A stretch of DNA of 64,000 nt from Euphorbia lathyris. Lineage: Eukaryota > Streptophyta > Magnoliopsida > Malpighiales > Euphorbiaceae. Location of the stretch: assembly GCF_963576675.1 (NCBI RefSeq), contig NC_088913.1, positions 24,383,001 through 24,447,000 on the forward strand. Reading direction: 5' to 3'. The translations under genes and the position numbers were made by a program. Shown one piece after another: positions 44,933 to 56,300 of this stretch. Numbering within the stretch: position 1 is the stretch's first letter; every line of letters begins with the position of its first letter. The notes beneath the pieces were generated by a model. The model was given only the letters and a program-made list of their open reading frames with translations. It did not search any database and was not told the origin of the DNA.

Positions 44933-46411
44933 AGGACCGCATACATCTGAATGAATAAGTCATAGAGTGTTTGATACACGCTCACCTTTATTGCTAAAGG
45001 GTGTCTTTGTCATTTTACCTTTTAAGCATGCTTCGCATGTTTCCAATGATTCAGGATCAATTGGATCTATAAGCCCATCTTGATGTAGCTTTAGCATGCG
45101 TCTTTTATTTATATGGCCTAAACGACAATGCCACAAGTAAGTTGAATTATCTATCTTATGTCTTTTGGTATCAATTGCGAAAACAGAAATTTTGTCATCT
45201 AGCACATAAATCCCATTTTGTGATATTCCTGAAAAATAGAAAATCGAATTTCTATAAAAATCGCAATGTTTGTCTTTTATTGAAATATGAAAACCGTCGT
45301 CAACAAGACGACTAATAGAAATAATGTTACGAGACATTTGTGGAACATACAAACAGTTCCTTAATTCTATTACAAGCCCAGAGGGCAAATTTAAAACATA
45401 ATCTCCAATTGCGAGGGCGACAACTCTTGCTCCATTTCCTACTCGCAAGTTTATGCTTCCTTTCTTCAGTTCCCTAGTCTGATTTAGTTCCTGCATATTT
45501 GTACAAATATGAGATCCACATCCGGTATCAAGTACCCAAGATTCAGACTGTGAAACTGTATTTATTTCAATATAAAACATACTAGATGTTGAAGTTTCGG
45601 CTTCTCCCTTCTTGAGGGTAGCTAGGTACAGCAAACAATTTCTCTTCCAATGCCCCACTTCACCACAATAGTGGCACTTTCCTTTGGGCTTCTTTACTTC
45701 CTTTCCCTTTGTTTTGGTGAGCATGGCCTCCTTGCCTTTCTTAGGATGGTTTGGATCGGGAGAGATCCCTTTCCTCTTCTTTGATCCTTCAATAGCAAGG
45801 GCCGGTATCTCCTCGTTTTCTCTTATACTTGGCTCGACTGTCTCGAGCATATTTGCAAGCTCTTCAAGAGAGGTTTGCAAGCCACTCACTTGGTAGTTCA
45901 TGATGAACTGTGAGTAACTCTCAGGGGGGGACTGAAGAAGTAAGTTTACACTTAGTTCATGATCCATCGCATCTCTAATACTAGAAAACTTGGTGATAAG
46001 GCCGATCATCTTGGCACAATGTGCCATTACAAATGTGCCCACCTGCATCTTGCATCTATATAACTGTTTTGTTATCTCGTAACGTTCACACCGAGTTTGA
46101 TTCACAAATAACTCTTTTAGGTGCTTGACCATGGAATAGGCATCCATATCTGCATGTTGCCTTTTCAATTCCGGTGTCATAGATGCAAGTATGATGTCTC
46201 CCGCTTGATCGTCATCAGCCTTATGCTTCAAGTAAGCATAAAATTCCTGGTAGGGAGCACCATTCGTTGGGTAAGGGGGTATCGGTGTATCAAGTACATA
46301 CCATTTCTTCTCGAACTTCAAAACGATTTTGAGGTTGCGATACCAGTCGGTGAAATTTGAACTGTTCAACTTGTTATCGGTAAGTATGTTTTGCAGATTG
46401 GTCTTAGTCAT
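44933..46411 (-). pseudogene. Element B gag-protease-integrase zinc region
   Basis: ATG at 46411 opens 483 codons: gag (NKLNSSNFTDWYRNLKIV), knuckle CHYCGEVGHWKRNC, protease VLDTGCGSHICT with Asp intact, then HCRLGHINKRRM and CEACLKGKM. It ends at the TGA noted for the integrase core. Apart from that stop the frame is clean. Confidence 0.9.
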
Positions 46412-48260
46412 GATTTTAAGAGTGTTTAATTAAACCTGAGAGTGAGAAAGAGTAAACATATGTCATTCATTTGCTTTAAAGTATATCAATCTAAAATTTA
46501 TAGGCCTTTTAATTTATCTTAGATTACTCCCACTATTTTGCCAAATTAATAGCCCTCTATATTAATTCGAAGAATTTCACAAACCTTCAGTGAGCTAGGA
46601 TCCTAACTCCTGAGATTTCGCTTTGACTTTGCTCAACAAGCTAGTCTCATTTGTTAGGTAGATTTATGTAATCAATCACATCTTTAATGTGATTCCTAGG
46701 TTATTGGGTTACTAACCACATTAGTAACTAATATGCTATTCATATTAATCCCAACCATATTGCCCATTAGTTTATGACAACATGAGTTTGCTCATCCAAT
46801 TATCATAATCTAATTTAAGCATTACCCTATATTCATGAAAAATGATTTTCGATAATTCAGGTGTTACCGTAAGACCCCGAGCTTGAGTTTGCTCAACAAC
46901 CCAAAGGCCCCCCAGTACTGCCGGCTGAATTATAATATTAGGGAGGGGCAACCGATTTTAATAACTTGCTTATTTACTTAACTTTTAATTAGTGAGGGAT
47001 TTTTATTTTAAGTCTCATAATCTAACTTAGTCTTGATTTGCTTTAGCATACATCAGACATATACATTGGCATTATGGACATATTATCTAAATTATTCCGT
47101 CGAGCCAGAGACGGAATAAAAGGCCAAACCCTGGGGAAATACTAACTATTACATATTTCTCCTTTGGTCCTCCGTCTTCTCCATGGCGCCTTGAAATTAC
47201 ATATTAATTTCTATTCTACTAAAGAAAACTTTAATTAAATTGAAGGGAATCAGATGAGAGGAGAAATTACAATAGATAGTAGAAAGGCAGGACTCACATG
47301 CCCTATTTCAAAAATACCAAAAGACTAAAAGAGGGTCCAAATATGTCCATAACTCCAAACATGCATAGACTCAATTAAATAAATTTAATTGGTTGATTAC
47401 ATAAGTATTTTATGTAATATTTAGGTTAATCACATTAACTTATCAAATTAACTTTCATCCAATTTTACTTCTAATAGTTTCGTATCTTTTGTATTAACCT
47501 TTGGATTAATACAACTATACAAAACATTAATTATGCATGTCCCCATTATTTTGATTTTAATTCATTTAATACTTTTGATTTACAAATAGGTAAAACAAAC
47601 TTTTAAATAAATTTTCATTAAATAATCAAAACAGAAAACTATTAATTTCTGAAACATATATATTTAAGTATATTTAAAACTAATTTTAAACGATTAAATT
47701 AAGTGGGTCTCGGGCCGGGCCCGAGGTTGGGCTGCTGCCGTTCGGCAGCAGCCCTAAGTGTCTGACCCGCCGTTGCCTTGCGGCAGCGGCGGCCAGGCGC
47801 CGGGTGCGGCTGCTGCCGTGAGGCAGCAACCGCGCGACAGCAGTCGGGTTGCGCCGTGAGGCGCAACCTTACCTGTTGTCATTTTTTTTAATATTTTAAA
47901 TATAATTATAAATATATATATATATATATCAGTTTTAAAATGGTTTTAAAACGATTTTCAGAAAATAGGAAAAACCTATTATAGATTTTTCGTTTTATCT
48001 TTAGAATAAATAAAACTGATTTTATCAATCTAACTATAAAACTAATAGATTTTGTTATAATGATTATCAACCAAAATTATTAGGAACATATGCATAATCT
48101 ATTTTAATTAACAATTAATTAAAACTTATTTATCTTTAGAACTAATTAATCAAAACAGTTTTGTTAATTAACCTAACTATAAATATTTATTCAATTTGAT
48201 TGAAAAACTTCTAAATTTTCATATATGAAATAACGGATTTAACGCAGGCTCTGATACCAC
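46412..48260 (-). other. Element B leader with primer site and hairpins
   Basis: Primer site GCTCTGATACCA on the plus strand at 48248-48259 (TGGTATCAGAGC on the minus strand). AT repeats lie at 47912-47929. Hairpins: 47847-47868 (9 bp, perfect), 47804-47835 (14 bp, two imperfect pairs), 47767-47792 (11 bp, one wobble), 47729-47754 (11 bp, perfect) and 47709-47725 (8 bp, perfect). TTATTCCGT/ACGGAATAA lies at 47092-47119. TTGAGTTTGCTCAA-type words lie at 46883-46896, 46782-46795 and 46623-46636. No protein is seen. Confidence 0.75.
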
Positions 48261-50086
48261 TGATGGAATTTAAGGCTAACGTATAGCAGCGGAAATATAA
48301 AAATTCTAACCTTTGTCCATTAACCTAAGATCCGTTAATCGTTATTTCATATAAAGAGGGATAGAAGGAAATACCTTAATGAAGATCTATCTACCGTTGC
48401 AATCAAAGTGCCCACAACTCTTACTCCGAGTTCCCAAGCACAAGACAAAACACAACCCAAATCAAGTTAGATATCAACCGTATGAAAAGCAATCAAGAAT
48501 AGATTGCCTCTAACAAATCAACACAAGATCAAGGAATAAAAGAAAGAGATGAAAATCAATTGAATCGGTAGGAAGCGGTGAATATCTCGTCCTCAGCTAG
48601 GGGTCGAAAATTCTCTCTCCTGGATAGTACTAGTGTCTTTCGAAAATCACTATGTAGGGGGTATTTATAATCTCTTGTATCTAAACCCTAGTTAGATAGA
48701 ATTAGGTTACTGAATAAGAATTTAATTCAGAATAGAATTCTTAATTATTATCTATTAATATATCTAAATATAAAGATAATAACAATAACCTTATTGGATA
48801 ATAATAGGAGTAATTTTAATCTCATTAAAACTCCTAATTTAATTATCCTTTTATTAATTTAATTCATAATCCTAATCTAATTAGGATTGATAAAATCAAA
48901 TTAATTATTTATGTATTTAATACATAAATTTCGCCCCCCTTAGTTACTGGGCCCTATTGGGCTCAGTTGGGCTTCCATCAATTAATTAACATCTGTTTCT
49001 CTTTTGGGCTCCAAGTCTTATGTGTGACCCATTAGGTTCTTATTGCTTCTAGCCGTATGTAACTATTAAATTAATTTTCACAGAATTATATTTAATCTTT
49101 ACATAACGGAATGAGTACGCGAAATGTGATTAGCAAATCCGAAACATTCCCCCAGAGCTATAAGAAGACAGGTTGATTCTGTCGTTGACCTTTCTGTATT
49201 AGTTACGGTATAATTCAATCCTTTATCAACTATATCCTTAAACTGAATCTTATGACTATGGATAATGTCAAGTCACATATAGCGAGACGTTCGTTTTACT
49301 TGTATAGCCCGAGTCAACTCCAATTAGATAGGTTAAGTGAAATCTGTATTTCAAGTCTTAAGCTATCACCTTGCAAGGATTTAGAGTCGAGTCTTCCACA
49401 AGCGATCCATGGATGTATATCCCATTTATCGGGAGTGATAAATGCTGAATCCAATGTATAATTATTCTGCAATTACTTCCTGTGACACCCAACGTCTGCC
49501 GTTCACACCCCAGAGTCATCTTTGTTAAGGATCGTGTTACAACAGGATCAAAGTATCACATTCCGTAATCCAGAATGACCAATTAACATTCCTTTGAGTC
49601 TGAGGATTACTTATACCTATTAATACCAATGAGATGAACAGGTGACAAGGATGAATGTACCCATCCTGTTATCTCAATTCGGGTCCCCAATCCTAATGAA
49701 CTACTTTTCATTGGATCCACGTAACTGTCCAGATATCTGTATATATGAAGCTTGTGAGATCAGCTTTCTGTCGAGACAAAAGACATTGTTACATGCAAGT
49801 CTCAACAGTTATATGTCAATCCTAAACATATTACTTGACTTGGGGTGGTTTTAAGTTTATTAGTTTATTATAAAGTTTCGTCTCACTTCATGCTTGTATG
49901 AACACTTTATAATCACTTTAAACAAACTTATGGATTTCCTTTTATTAGACTTTATTTAGTTCTTAAAAGGGATTGCCTTTATACACTTATGAAACCATAT
50001 CTCATTAAAACAAATTATATAAAGAACGCTTCATTTACATTGAGTTTATCCTAGAACAATTGTCTATAGGACACTAAACCCTAACA
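48261..50086 (-). repeat. Element B 5' LTR
   Basis: 1826 bp, the same length as the 3' copy. Plus-strand TATTTATA at 48662-48669 is an intact TATA box on the minus strand. It ends CTAACA before ATTCT. Confidence 0.9.
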
Positions 50087-50947
50087 ATTCTTTCTTGCAT
50101 TAAGATCAAATCTGCATTTCTGTTAAGAAAACCTTTGACACAAGCATCTAACATGTCTACTTCGAGGTTGCGAGATTGATAGAGATATCAGTGAAGATGC
50201 AAGTAGTGTCCTAACATTCATCTATCACATGCATAAATGCCTAAGCATAAAAATATAAACCCTCATCAACACATCATTGGTAAAACACTATTATATTCAT
50301 TGCAAAGTTATAAGACTTACATTACCGGCCCGGACTGGCCATGCCCATTCAAAATAGACTACTCACTCATATTAAGCAGTGAGCAATCAGAAATTCTTTC
50401 AACATTCAGAAACTCCATGGGTGGAGCTCACTTCTTTCGCCTAAACAGTGATTTTCTGTTCTAAAATATGCTATCCCCCAATCTTCCCTTTGCTACATCT
50501 ATTTAAAGGAAAGACCGGGGCCAAAATCGGTACCCGAAAGTACCTTTACAAAATATTATAGAAATAAGTCAATTGTCCAAAAATCTAAACAAACTAGAAA
50601 TGATAATTGATCCTTTTGACCCTTGAACACTCAAGGGTCGAAACTTCTTATCATCTTGCTACTTAGGTAACACTCTGATACACCTTTCCACCTGCTGCCT
50701 CTGCCACGCCCACTTTTGACCTGTCGCTGTCCGTCATCAAATTATCTGGCGTTTGACCGCTGGATCAGAGAAAGGCTCCAACTCCTTTTTGGCAGTTGCG
50801 AAACAAGTTGTTTCCAGATTGTTTGGCTTTATCTTTACTTATCTTTAAAAAAACATTAATCAGCCCTTCATTCTCGTAATATAACAGAAAAACACCCTAT
50901 TCTTTTATAAATACCGTGTTAAAACTTAGTCAATTTCATGCCTAATG
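50087..50947 (-). repeat. Athila 5' LTR, distal part
   Basis: This part continues 25547 after the ATTCT duplication and matches 9718-10574. The last two bases are TG where the other LTR has CA, although the GTGAT duplication follows exactly. Confidence 0.88.
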
Positions 50948-51300
50948 GTGATCACATCCGGACTGATTCCCATGAGGATCTCATCTTTCCATGCGAACAC
51001 ACCCTCAGACTCGAGAAGAACCTTTGTGATGTCCTCCTTGGCCTCTTCTTTTAACCCTCTGGTGATTCGTACCTGCTTGCCCTTCACCATAAGGAACATT
51101 TGCGTATCTCCAAGGGCCGTCGTAACGAGTTCTTCCTCATCATCATTATTAGACTGCAGGAGAATCGACAGGGATGCCGAATATATCTCCTAGGCAACTT
51201 TCTGGTTCCCTTTGATCATCACACCTCCCTTGGCAGTAGGGATGTACATCGTCAAATGGCGAATTGATATGAGAGCCGCCACTTCCGAGATGAAAGGCCG
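50948..51300 (-). pseudogene. Tat protease-reverse transcriptase linker
   Basis: Minus-strand coding from the solo LTR junction to the Athila junction: ISEVAALISIRHLTMYIPTA, KGGVMIKGNQKVA, one TAG at 51192-51190, then EEAKEDITKVLL and SEGVFAWKDEILMGISPDVI. The block FAWKDEIL...SPDVI leads directly into the reverse transcriptase at 9307. This continuity proves the Athila insertion. Confidence 0.85.
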
Positions 51301-52917
51301 TGATGGGGTAAAAAACCCCTATCTTTGGGTACGGTTTTAGGACGGGTTTTAGCATTATTTAGTTAATAAGCGAGCATTTCTCGCATTTAAATGCTTTTGT
51401 GTGAGTTAGTTAGGAATTGGAAACGTTTTATTTATTTTTCGTTGTTTAGGCTCGTTTTATGACCAATTTAGGCAATTACGGCCAAAATAGCATGCATAGT
51501 ATAATTCCGTTATCTTTTGAAGCTAATTGGTCCGTCAAAAGTCGCACCAAACGAAGCGTTTGCTCAAAATAAGCGATTGACGGGTCAATTTAGCCTTTGG
51601 ACTAATGTTATCTAGAGTTTCTGTACATGCGCAGGTATAAGTTCGGACGAAAAAGGCATCGACGGCAGTCGGCAAGCACGCGGGGGCATACCGGGCAAGA
51701 ATGCTCGACGAGCGGGCCTCCATAGGCCATGCCTGCTCGCCGAGCAGGCCCCTGGAGGCCTGCTCGTCGAGCAGGGCGCTGCTCGTCGCGAGCAGCGCCT
51801 GCTCGCCGAGCAGCTCGCCCTGCTCGGCGAGCAGACCTGCGGGAATTGGTCAAAAAGACCAATTCCTCCCCCACGATGCCACGACGGACCCCACGACTTC
51901 CTACCTGAATAAGGACACGAAAATAGGTCAAAAAGAGGGCCGAGCCACGCCTATAAATAGAGTTTTTCCAATGTAAATTAGTATCTTTTATCTTTGTAAT
52001 TTTCTTAGCTTTTCATCTTGAGAAATCCTCTCCACCTCCTCCATATCCTTCAAACCTCCATTGAAGACACCTCCGAAGCTCCGTTCACCGAGGATTGCTC
52101 AAGCTCCATCCTTAAGTCCTAGGAAGACGCCTGCATTGGTAGACAGGTTCCCTGAAAGGGATTTTTCTTCTTTTATATTCTGTCTAGCCTCTGATACATG
52201 TTATGAATCCTAGGCTCATTGTAACTTCGTGACAATACTTTCATCTTTGATATATATTATAGTTCTTGTTCATTCAATTGTTTTAATGCTTTAATCTTTG
52301 TCTTACGCTTTGTCTGATTGGTTTAACTCATTCGATAATCCCAAAATCAAGTTGGCACATATTGCGAGCTGAATCTGACCTAGTCAGTGCCTATAGGATT
52401 GACGACCCTATAGAAGATTAAGCCCAAATTGCTGAGCCTTAGAGCTAGTTTCGGCCTTACAAGGGAATCACGAACTAGGGGCTTTAGGAGGATAGGTCGG
52501 GTTAATCGCCTCGGACACAAGTGACTTAGGTTTTAATTCATTTGCTTAAACAATCTATTTTCATTATCATCGTATCCCTTCATGTTCCTTCGGATAATTG
52601 CATTGGTAAAAGATCACTTAGGAGTAGTTTAACTTAATTAGGGGTAGAGTAACTTAATTAGGCATAGAATAACTTAGTTAGAATCAGATAACTTAGCTAG
52701 GAATAGTATAATTCAACCTAGGAGTAGATTAACTTAGAAAAACCAACTCAAAACCCCCTAAGCCTAGATAACACCTGAAACCAAGTAACTCGATACTTGC
52801 AGAAATAAATCCTGTGGACGATAACCTGGACTTAACCAGAAATTTATTACTTGATAACGACGGGGTACATTTATCCCTAAGATCGGCCTCGCTCCACAAC
52901 CGCGCGAGGCCGCGTCA
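51301..52917 (+). repeat. Solo LTR (same family as 20985-22557)
   Basis: 1617 bp from TGATGGGG to GCCGCGTCA, flanked by GGCCG at 51296-51300 and 52918-52922. There is no interior, so it is the product of LTR-LTR recombination. It splits the Tat protease just after the ILGRP block. It carries a palindrome array at 51702-51865 and TATAAATA at 51952-51959. Confidence 0.93.
51702..51865 (+). repeat. Palindrome cluster in solo LTR
   Basis: Units at 51702-51714 (short), 51731-51749 (GCCTGCTCGCCGAGCAGGC, perfect), 51759-51775, 51776-51798 (10-bp arms, centre TCG), 51799-51813 and 51820-51834, plus hairpin GAATTGGTC/GACCAATTC at 51843-51865. Number, spacing and centre bases differ from the copy at 21388. 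Confidence 0.8.
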
Positions 52918-52922
52918 GGCCG

Positions 52923-53340
52923 CCCTAAGATAATGTTGTATGCCAATTGACCATCCATTATAGAGAACTCCAGATCTCCCATCCATACTTGGTCATCATC
53001 CGCTAATTCTCATTCCAGTGTTACTTGGCCCTTTGTCTGGATCGTGTGACCCGTCACTCCCAGAATATCTACAATGGTGGTCTCAATTTGAATAGGGTCG
53101 ACTTTGAGTTTGGCGAACGCACCCCTGGTGATGACATTACAAGAACTGCCAGTGTCTATCATCACTCTCTTCATTTCCCATCCCTCCACCATCATAGTAA
53201 TGATAAGGGTGTCTGCATGTGGAGCGACAGCCGGACCAACGTCTGCAAAGGGACGGTTGAGTGATGCTCTATCTAAAGCAGCGGTCTTTGCTTTCTTTAT
53301 CGTAGGCTGATATCCTGGTCCGCCAGCAATAACATTAATG
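52923..53340 (-). pseudogene. Tat aspartic protease
   Basis: The minus strand reads RVMIDTGSSCNVITRGAFAK with the DTG catalytic triad intact, then a TGA at about 53008-53006, then MDGQLAYNIILG, which ends at the solo LTR. It is a typical gypsy protease between gag and reverse transcriptase, broken by a stop and by the LTR. Confidence 0.85.
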
Positions 53341-53915
53341 ACCCCCTTAGCCTTTTTCTTTGGCTCATCTCTGGGTTTATCACCATCTCCCTTTCTATCA
53401 TTCTGGACGAACCTATCTAGCTTTCCTCTCTCGATAAGCCTCTCGATTTCCCTAGCCAACTCCCAGCATGCATCTGTATCATGTCCGTTCCTCATGTGGT
53501 ATTTGCAATAATTCTTGGATTTTTCCCCGTGTTAGTGTACTCCCCCCCTTTTGGTTCGGGGTATGAAATGCTCCGCTTATGCTGGTTGTTCTCTATCCAC
53601 ATTAGCACTTCGCTTTTGGAAGCGTTCAACAGCGTGAACGATGGCGTATATGTTGATTTGTTCCTAGAGCCTCTTCGCCTGTTTCGAGAAGATGAGTCAG
53701 GGAGCCTTTCTTTTTCCTTATCCCGTCTCCGAGATTCGCCCCTTCCTTTCTTAGGTGGAGATGCCGACTCTCTTCGAATGTCATCGACTTCCATGAAGTC
53801 TTTGCACTTGTCTATCAGCTCCGCCATATCCTGCGACTTGTTTCTGATCAGATCCTCCTGCAAGCTTTTACATGTTGTGTTTTTTTACTAGTGCTTCCAC
53901 TGCCATGGAGAGATC
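53341..53915 (-). pseudogene. Tat gag C-terminal part
   Basis: Minus-strand reading from the element C junction: a helical block (IRNKSQDMAELIDKCKDFME), an Arg/Lys/Ser-rich linker, the knuckle CKYHMRNGHDTDAC with ELAREIERLIERGKLDRF, and a Lys-rich linker to the protease. A frameshift near 53500 lies just before the knuckle, and a stop breaks the reading at about 53865. The knuckle with GHDTDAC-WELAREIERL is typical of Tat gag. The capsid part would be to the right of element C, outside the window. Confidence 0.85.
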
Positions 53916-55730
53916 TGTTGGGGTTTATGTCCTATAGAAATTGTTTTAGGATATAAATATTAATGAATAAATTGTTTATTTAATCATTTGTTTAATTAGA
54001 TATATAACATTAAAATGTAACTATATATAAAGGCGCAAATCTTTCATAAAGAAAGTAACCCTAAGTTTATTTAAGTAGTTATAAAGTGTTCATACAAGCA
54101 TGAAGTGAGACTGTACTTTATAATAGACCAATAAACTTAAAGTAAACCCAAGTCAAGTAATATGTTATAAGTGTTGGCATATTACTGTTGAGACTTGCAT
54201 GTAACAGTATTTTCTGTCGAGACAGAAAGCTGATCTCACAAGCTTTAGATATTTAGATATCTAGACAGTTACATGGATTCGGTGAAGGAGTTCATTAGGA
54301 TTGGGACCCGACTTGAGATAACAGTATGGATTAATTTATCTAAAAGTGTCAACTGTTCATCTCATCGGCATTAGTAGGTATAACTAATCCTCAAACTCAA
54401 ACATTCGTTAATTAGTTATTCTGGATTATGGAGTCTGATACTTTGATTCTATGCGAGCATGATCCAACAGGTGAGAGCCTGGGGTGTGTGAGAGCAGGGT
54501 TGAGTATCACACAAAGTAATTGCAGAATAGTTAATGTCAGATTGAGCATTCGTCACTCCCGATAAGTGGGAGATATATCCAAATGGCCGTTTGTGGTGAA
54601 TTGACTGAAATCCTTGCAAGGTGATAGAGTTAAGAGTAGAAATGAACATTTCACTTAACTTATCTTTTTAGAGTGAATTCAACCTGTACAAGTAAAACCG
54701 AACTCTTCGTTATATGTAACCTTGACATATTCCATGGTTATAAGGAATTGACCGATAGGATATAGTTGATGAATGATCATATTATACTGTACCTAATAAA
54801 GAAACGTTAACGTCAGTTATCAACCTGACTTCTTAATTGCTCTGGGGGAATATCATAGGTTCTGCTAGTAACAGCTCGCGACGGTATTCCGTTATATATA
54901 TGTTGAAATTAATCATGATGAATAATTTCAAAGGATATATACGGCTAGTGGCAATAAAGAACCCAATGGGTCGCATATGGGACTTGGAATCGGAGGACGA
55001 AAACGTAATTAGCGGGACATAGACACATGGGCCGAAATTTATATATTAGTTAGGGATATTAATTTAGTTTAATAATTATAATTAGATTATGATTATGAAT
55101 TAAACTAAAGAATTATCTGATAATATTAATTGGATGTTTTATGCAATTAAAACTCTAATTAATTATCCCTAACATTAATTAATTATTAATTTGATTAATA
55201 ATAATTATCTAAATATAATTAGTTATTATTTAGATAATATTAAAGTGTTTATTTAATTATCTAATTAGGAATCCTATTCAGAATAAGATTCCAATTAATT
55301 AAATTCCTAACACAACTGGGATTAGGGTTTCGGAAGTCTATAAATAGACCCCTAACCTCAGAATTTCGGCCAACACAATACATGGAGGCAAGAGGAACCG
55401 TTCCGAAACCGTATCGGCTAATTACAACTTTTCTTACTCTTTCTTTGATCTTGTATCGATTTCTGTTAGAGGCAATCATTGTGATTGCTATTATTAAGGT
55501 TGATTACTAATCGTCTTTCTTTCCTTTGTTGTTTTTTGTTGTTGTTCGTGATACACGGATTAAGAGCTGTGGGCACTTCGTTTGCAAGTGTAGATAGTTC
55601 TTCAGAAAAGGTATTTCATACTATCCCTCTTTATATGAAATAACAATTAACAGATCTTGGAAAAGGGAAATAGATAAAATAGATAAAATTTTATTATTAT
55701 GCTACGCCTAGACTTGTCTATTTTCCTTCA
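53916..55730 (+). repeat. Element C 5' LTR
   Basis: 1815 bp from TGTTGGGG to TTCCTTCA. TATAAATA is at 55339-55346, within GTCTA-TAAA-TAGAC. Confidence 0.88.
55339..55346 (+). promoter_or_regulatory. TATA box of element C 5' LTR
   Basis: TATAAATA is in the same position as in the A and B LTRs. Confidence 0.65.
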
Positions 55731-56177
55731 TTGGTATCAGAGACTATGTTAATATGTTATTTCATATATGTAAATAAAAGGGTGTTCAATCAGATTGAAT
55801 AAATTTATTATTAGGTTGATTAATAAATTTGATTTAGTTAATTAATCTAAAGATAAATGGTTAAGATGAGATTAAAATGTTTTATGTTTCGGTTAATTAA
55901 CAAATGGTTTGTAGAATTAAACGGTTGATTAAAACGATGTTTGTATATGTGATATAGGTGTTTTGTGGATTAAGGGTTTTAACGGTTTGAATCGTTAAAA
56001 GAGTTAATTCGATTAATCTTTGAAAAATTTGATTTTGTCTAAACGATTTAAACGAAACGGTTAGAATCGATTAATTAGGGATATATATTATAAAAGATTA
56101 TGTATATATGTAAATATAAAATAGTTTTGTAAAGATATATATATATATATATATTTAAATTAAAGTTGTTGATTTAA
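55731..56177 (+). other. Element C leader, first part, with primer site
   Basis: TGGTATCAGAG at 55732-55742 is the tRNA-Met primer site. AT repeats at 56135-56154 match the place of those in A and B. The LINE target duplication AAAGTTGTTGATTTAA is at 56162-56177. Confidence 0.75.
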
Positions 56178-56300
56178 GAACTTGAAGTATATACAATATA
56201 TCCATTTTACCATGTACTAAATTTAATCAATAAACGACCGCCGCCGAAAACCTATTGCGCCTTCACCGATTCTTGCTCCGGCTAGGGGTCTCCGTTCGGT

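Larger units (their letters stand above)
25548..50086 (-). mobile_element. Ty1/copia element B with nested element A
   Basis: The LTRs at 25548-27373 and 48261-50086 (both 1826 bp) are flanked by ATTCT on each side. On the minus strand the order is LTR, tRNA-Met primer site, long leader, gag, protease, integrase, reverse transcriptase, RNase H, polypurine tract, LTR. This order (integrase before reverse transcriptase) is that of Ty1/copia. The frame carries nonsense codons and frameshifts. Element A splits the reverse transcriptase. B, A and C are one family; the exact copia lineage is not settled. Confidence 0.92.
9313..50947 (-). mobile_element. Athila-lineage Ty3/gypsy retrotransposon with nested insertions
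   Basis: The ends are TGTT...AACA-type LTRs flanked by the duplication GTGAT (9308-9312 and 50948-50952), splitting the Tat reverse transcriptase. On the minus strand the order is 5' LTR (25139-25547 plus 50087-50947), tRNA-Asp primer site, gag-protease, integrase end, Athila ORF-1-type frame, polypurine tract and 3' LTR (9313-10574). Reverse transcriptase and RNase H are missing and replaced by 14749-22557. Copia element B sits in the 5' LTR. The two LTRs look alike over most of their length (only scattered differences by eye), so the insertion is fairly recent. Confidence 0.9.
4834..53915 (-). mobile_element. Tat-lineage Ty3/gypsy retrotransposon (outer host, disrupted)
   Basis: Minus-strand pieces lie at 4834-9312, 50948-51300 and 52918-53915, interrupted by the Athila element and a solo LTR. 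Read on the minus strand they give gag end, protease, reverse transcriptase, RNase H, a second archaeal-type RNase H, and integrase. A second (archaeal-type) RNase H is a known hallmark of plant Tat elements. An extra ORF antisense to pol lies beyond integrase, as described for Ogre/Retand relatives. The pieces join without loss: GTGAT flanks the Athila insertion and GGCCG flanks the solo LTR. Neither LTR of this element is in the window. Several frameshifts and stops show it is the oldest layer. Confidence 0.85.
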
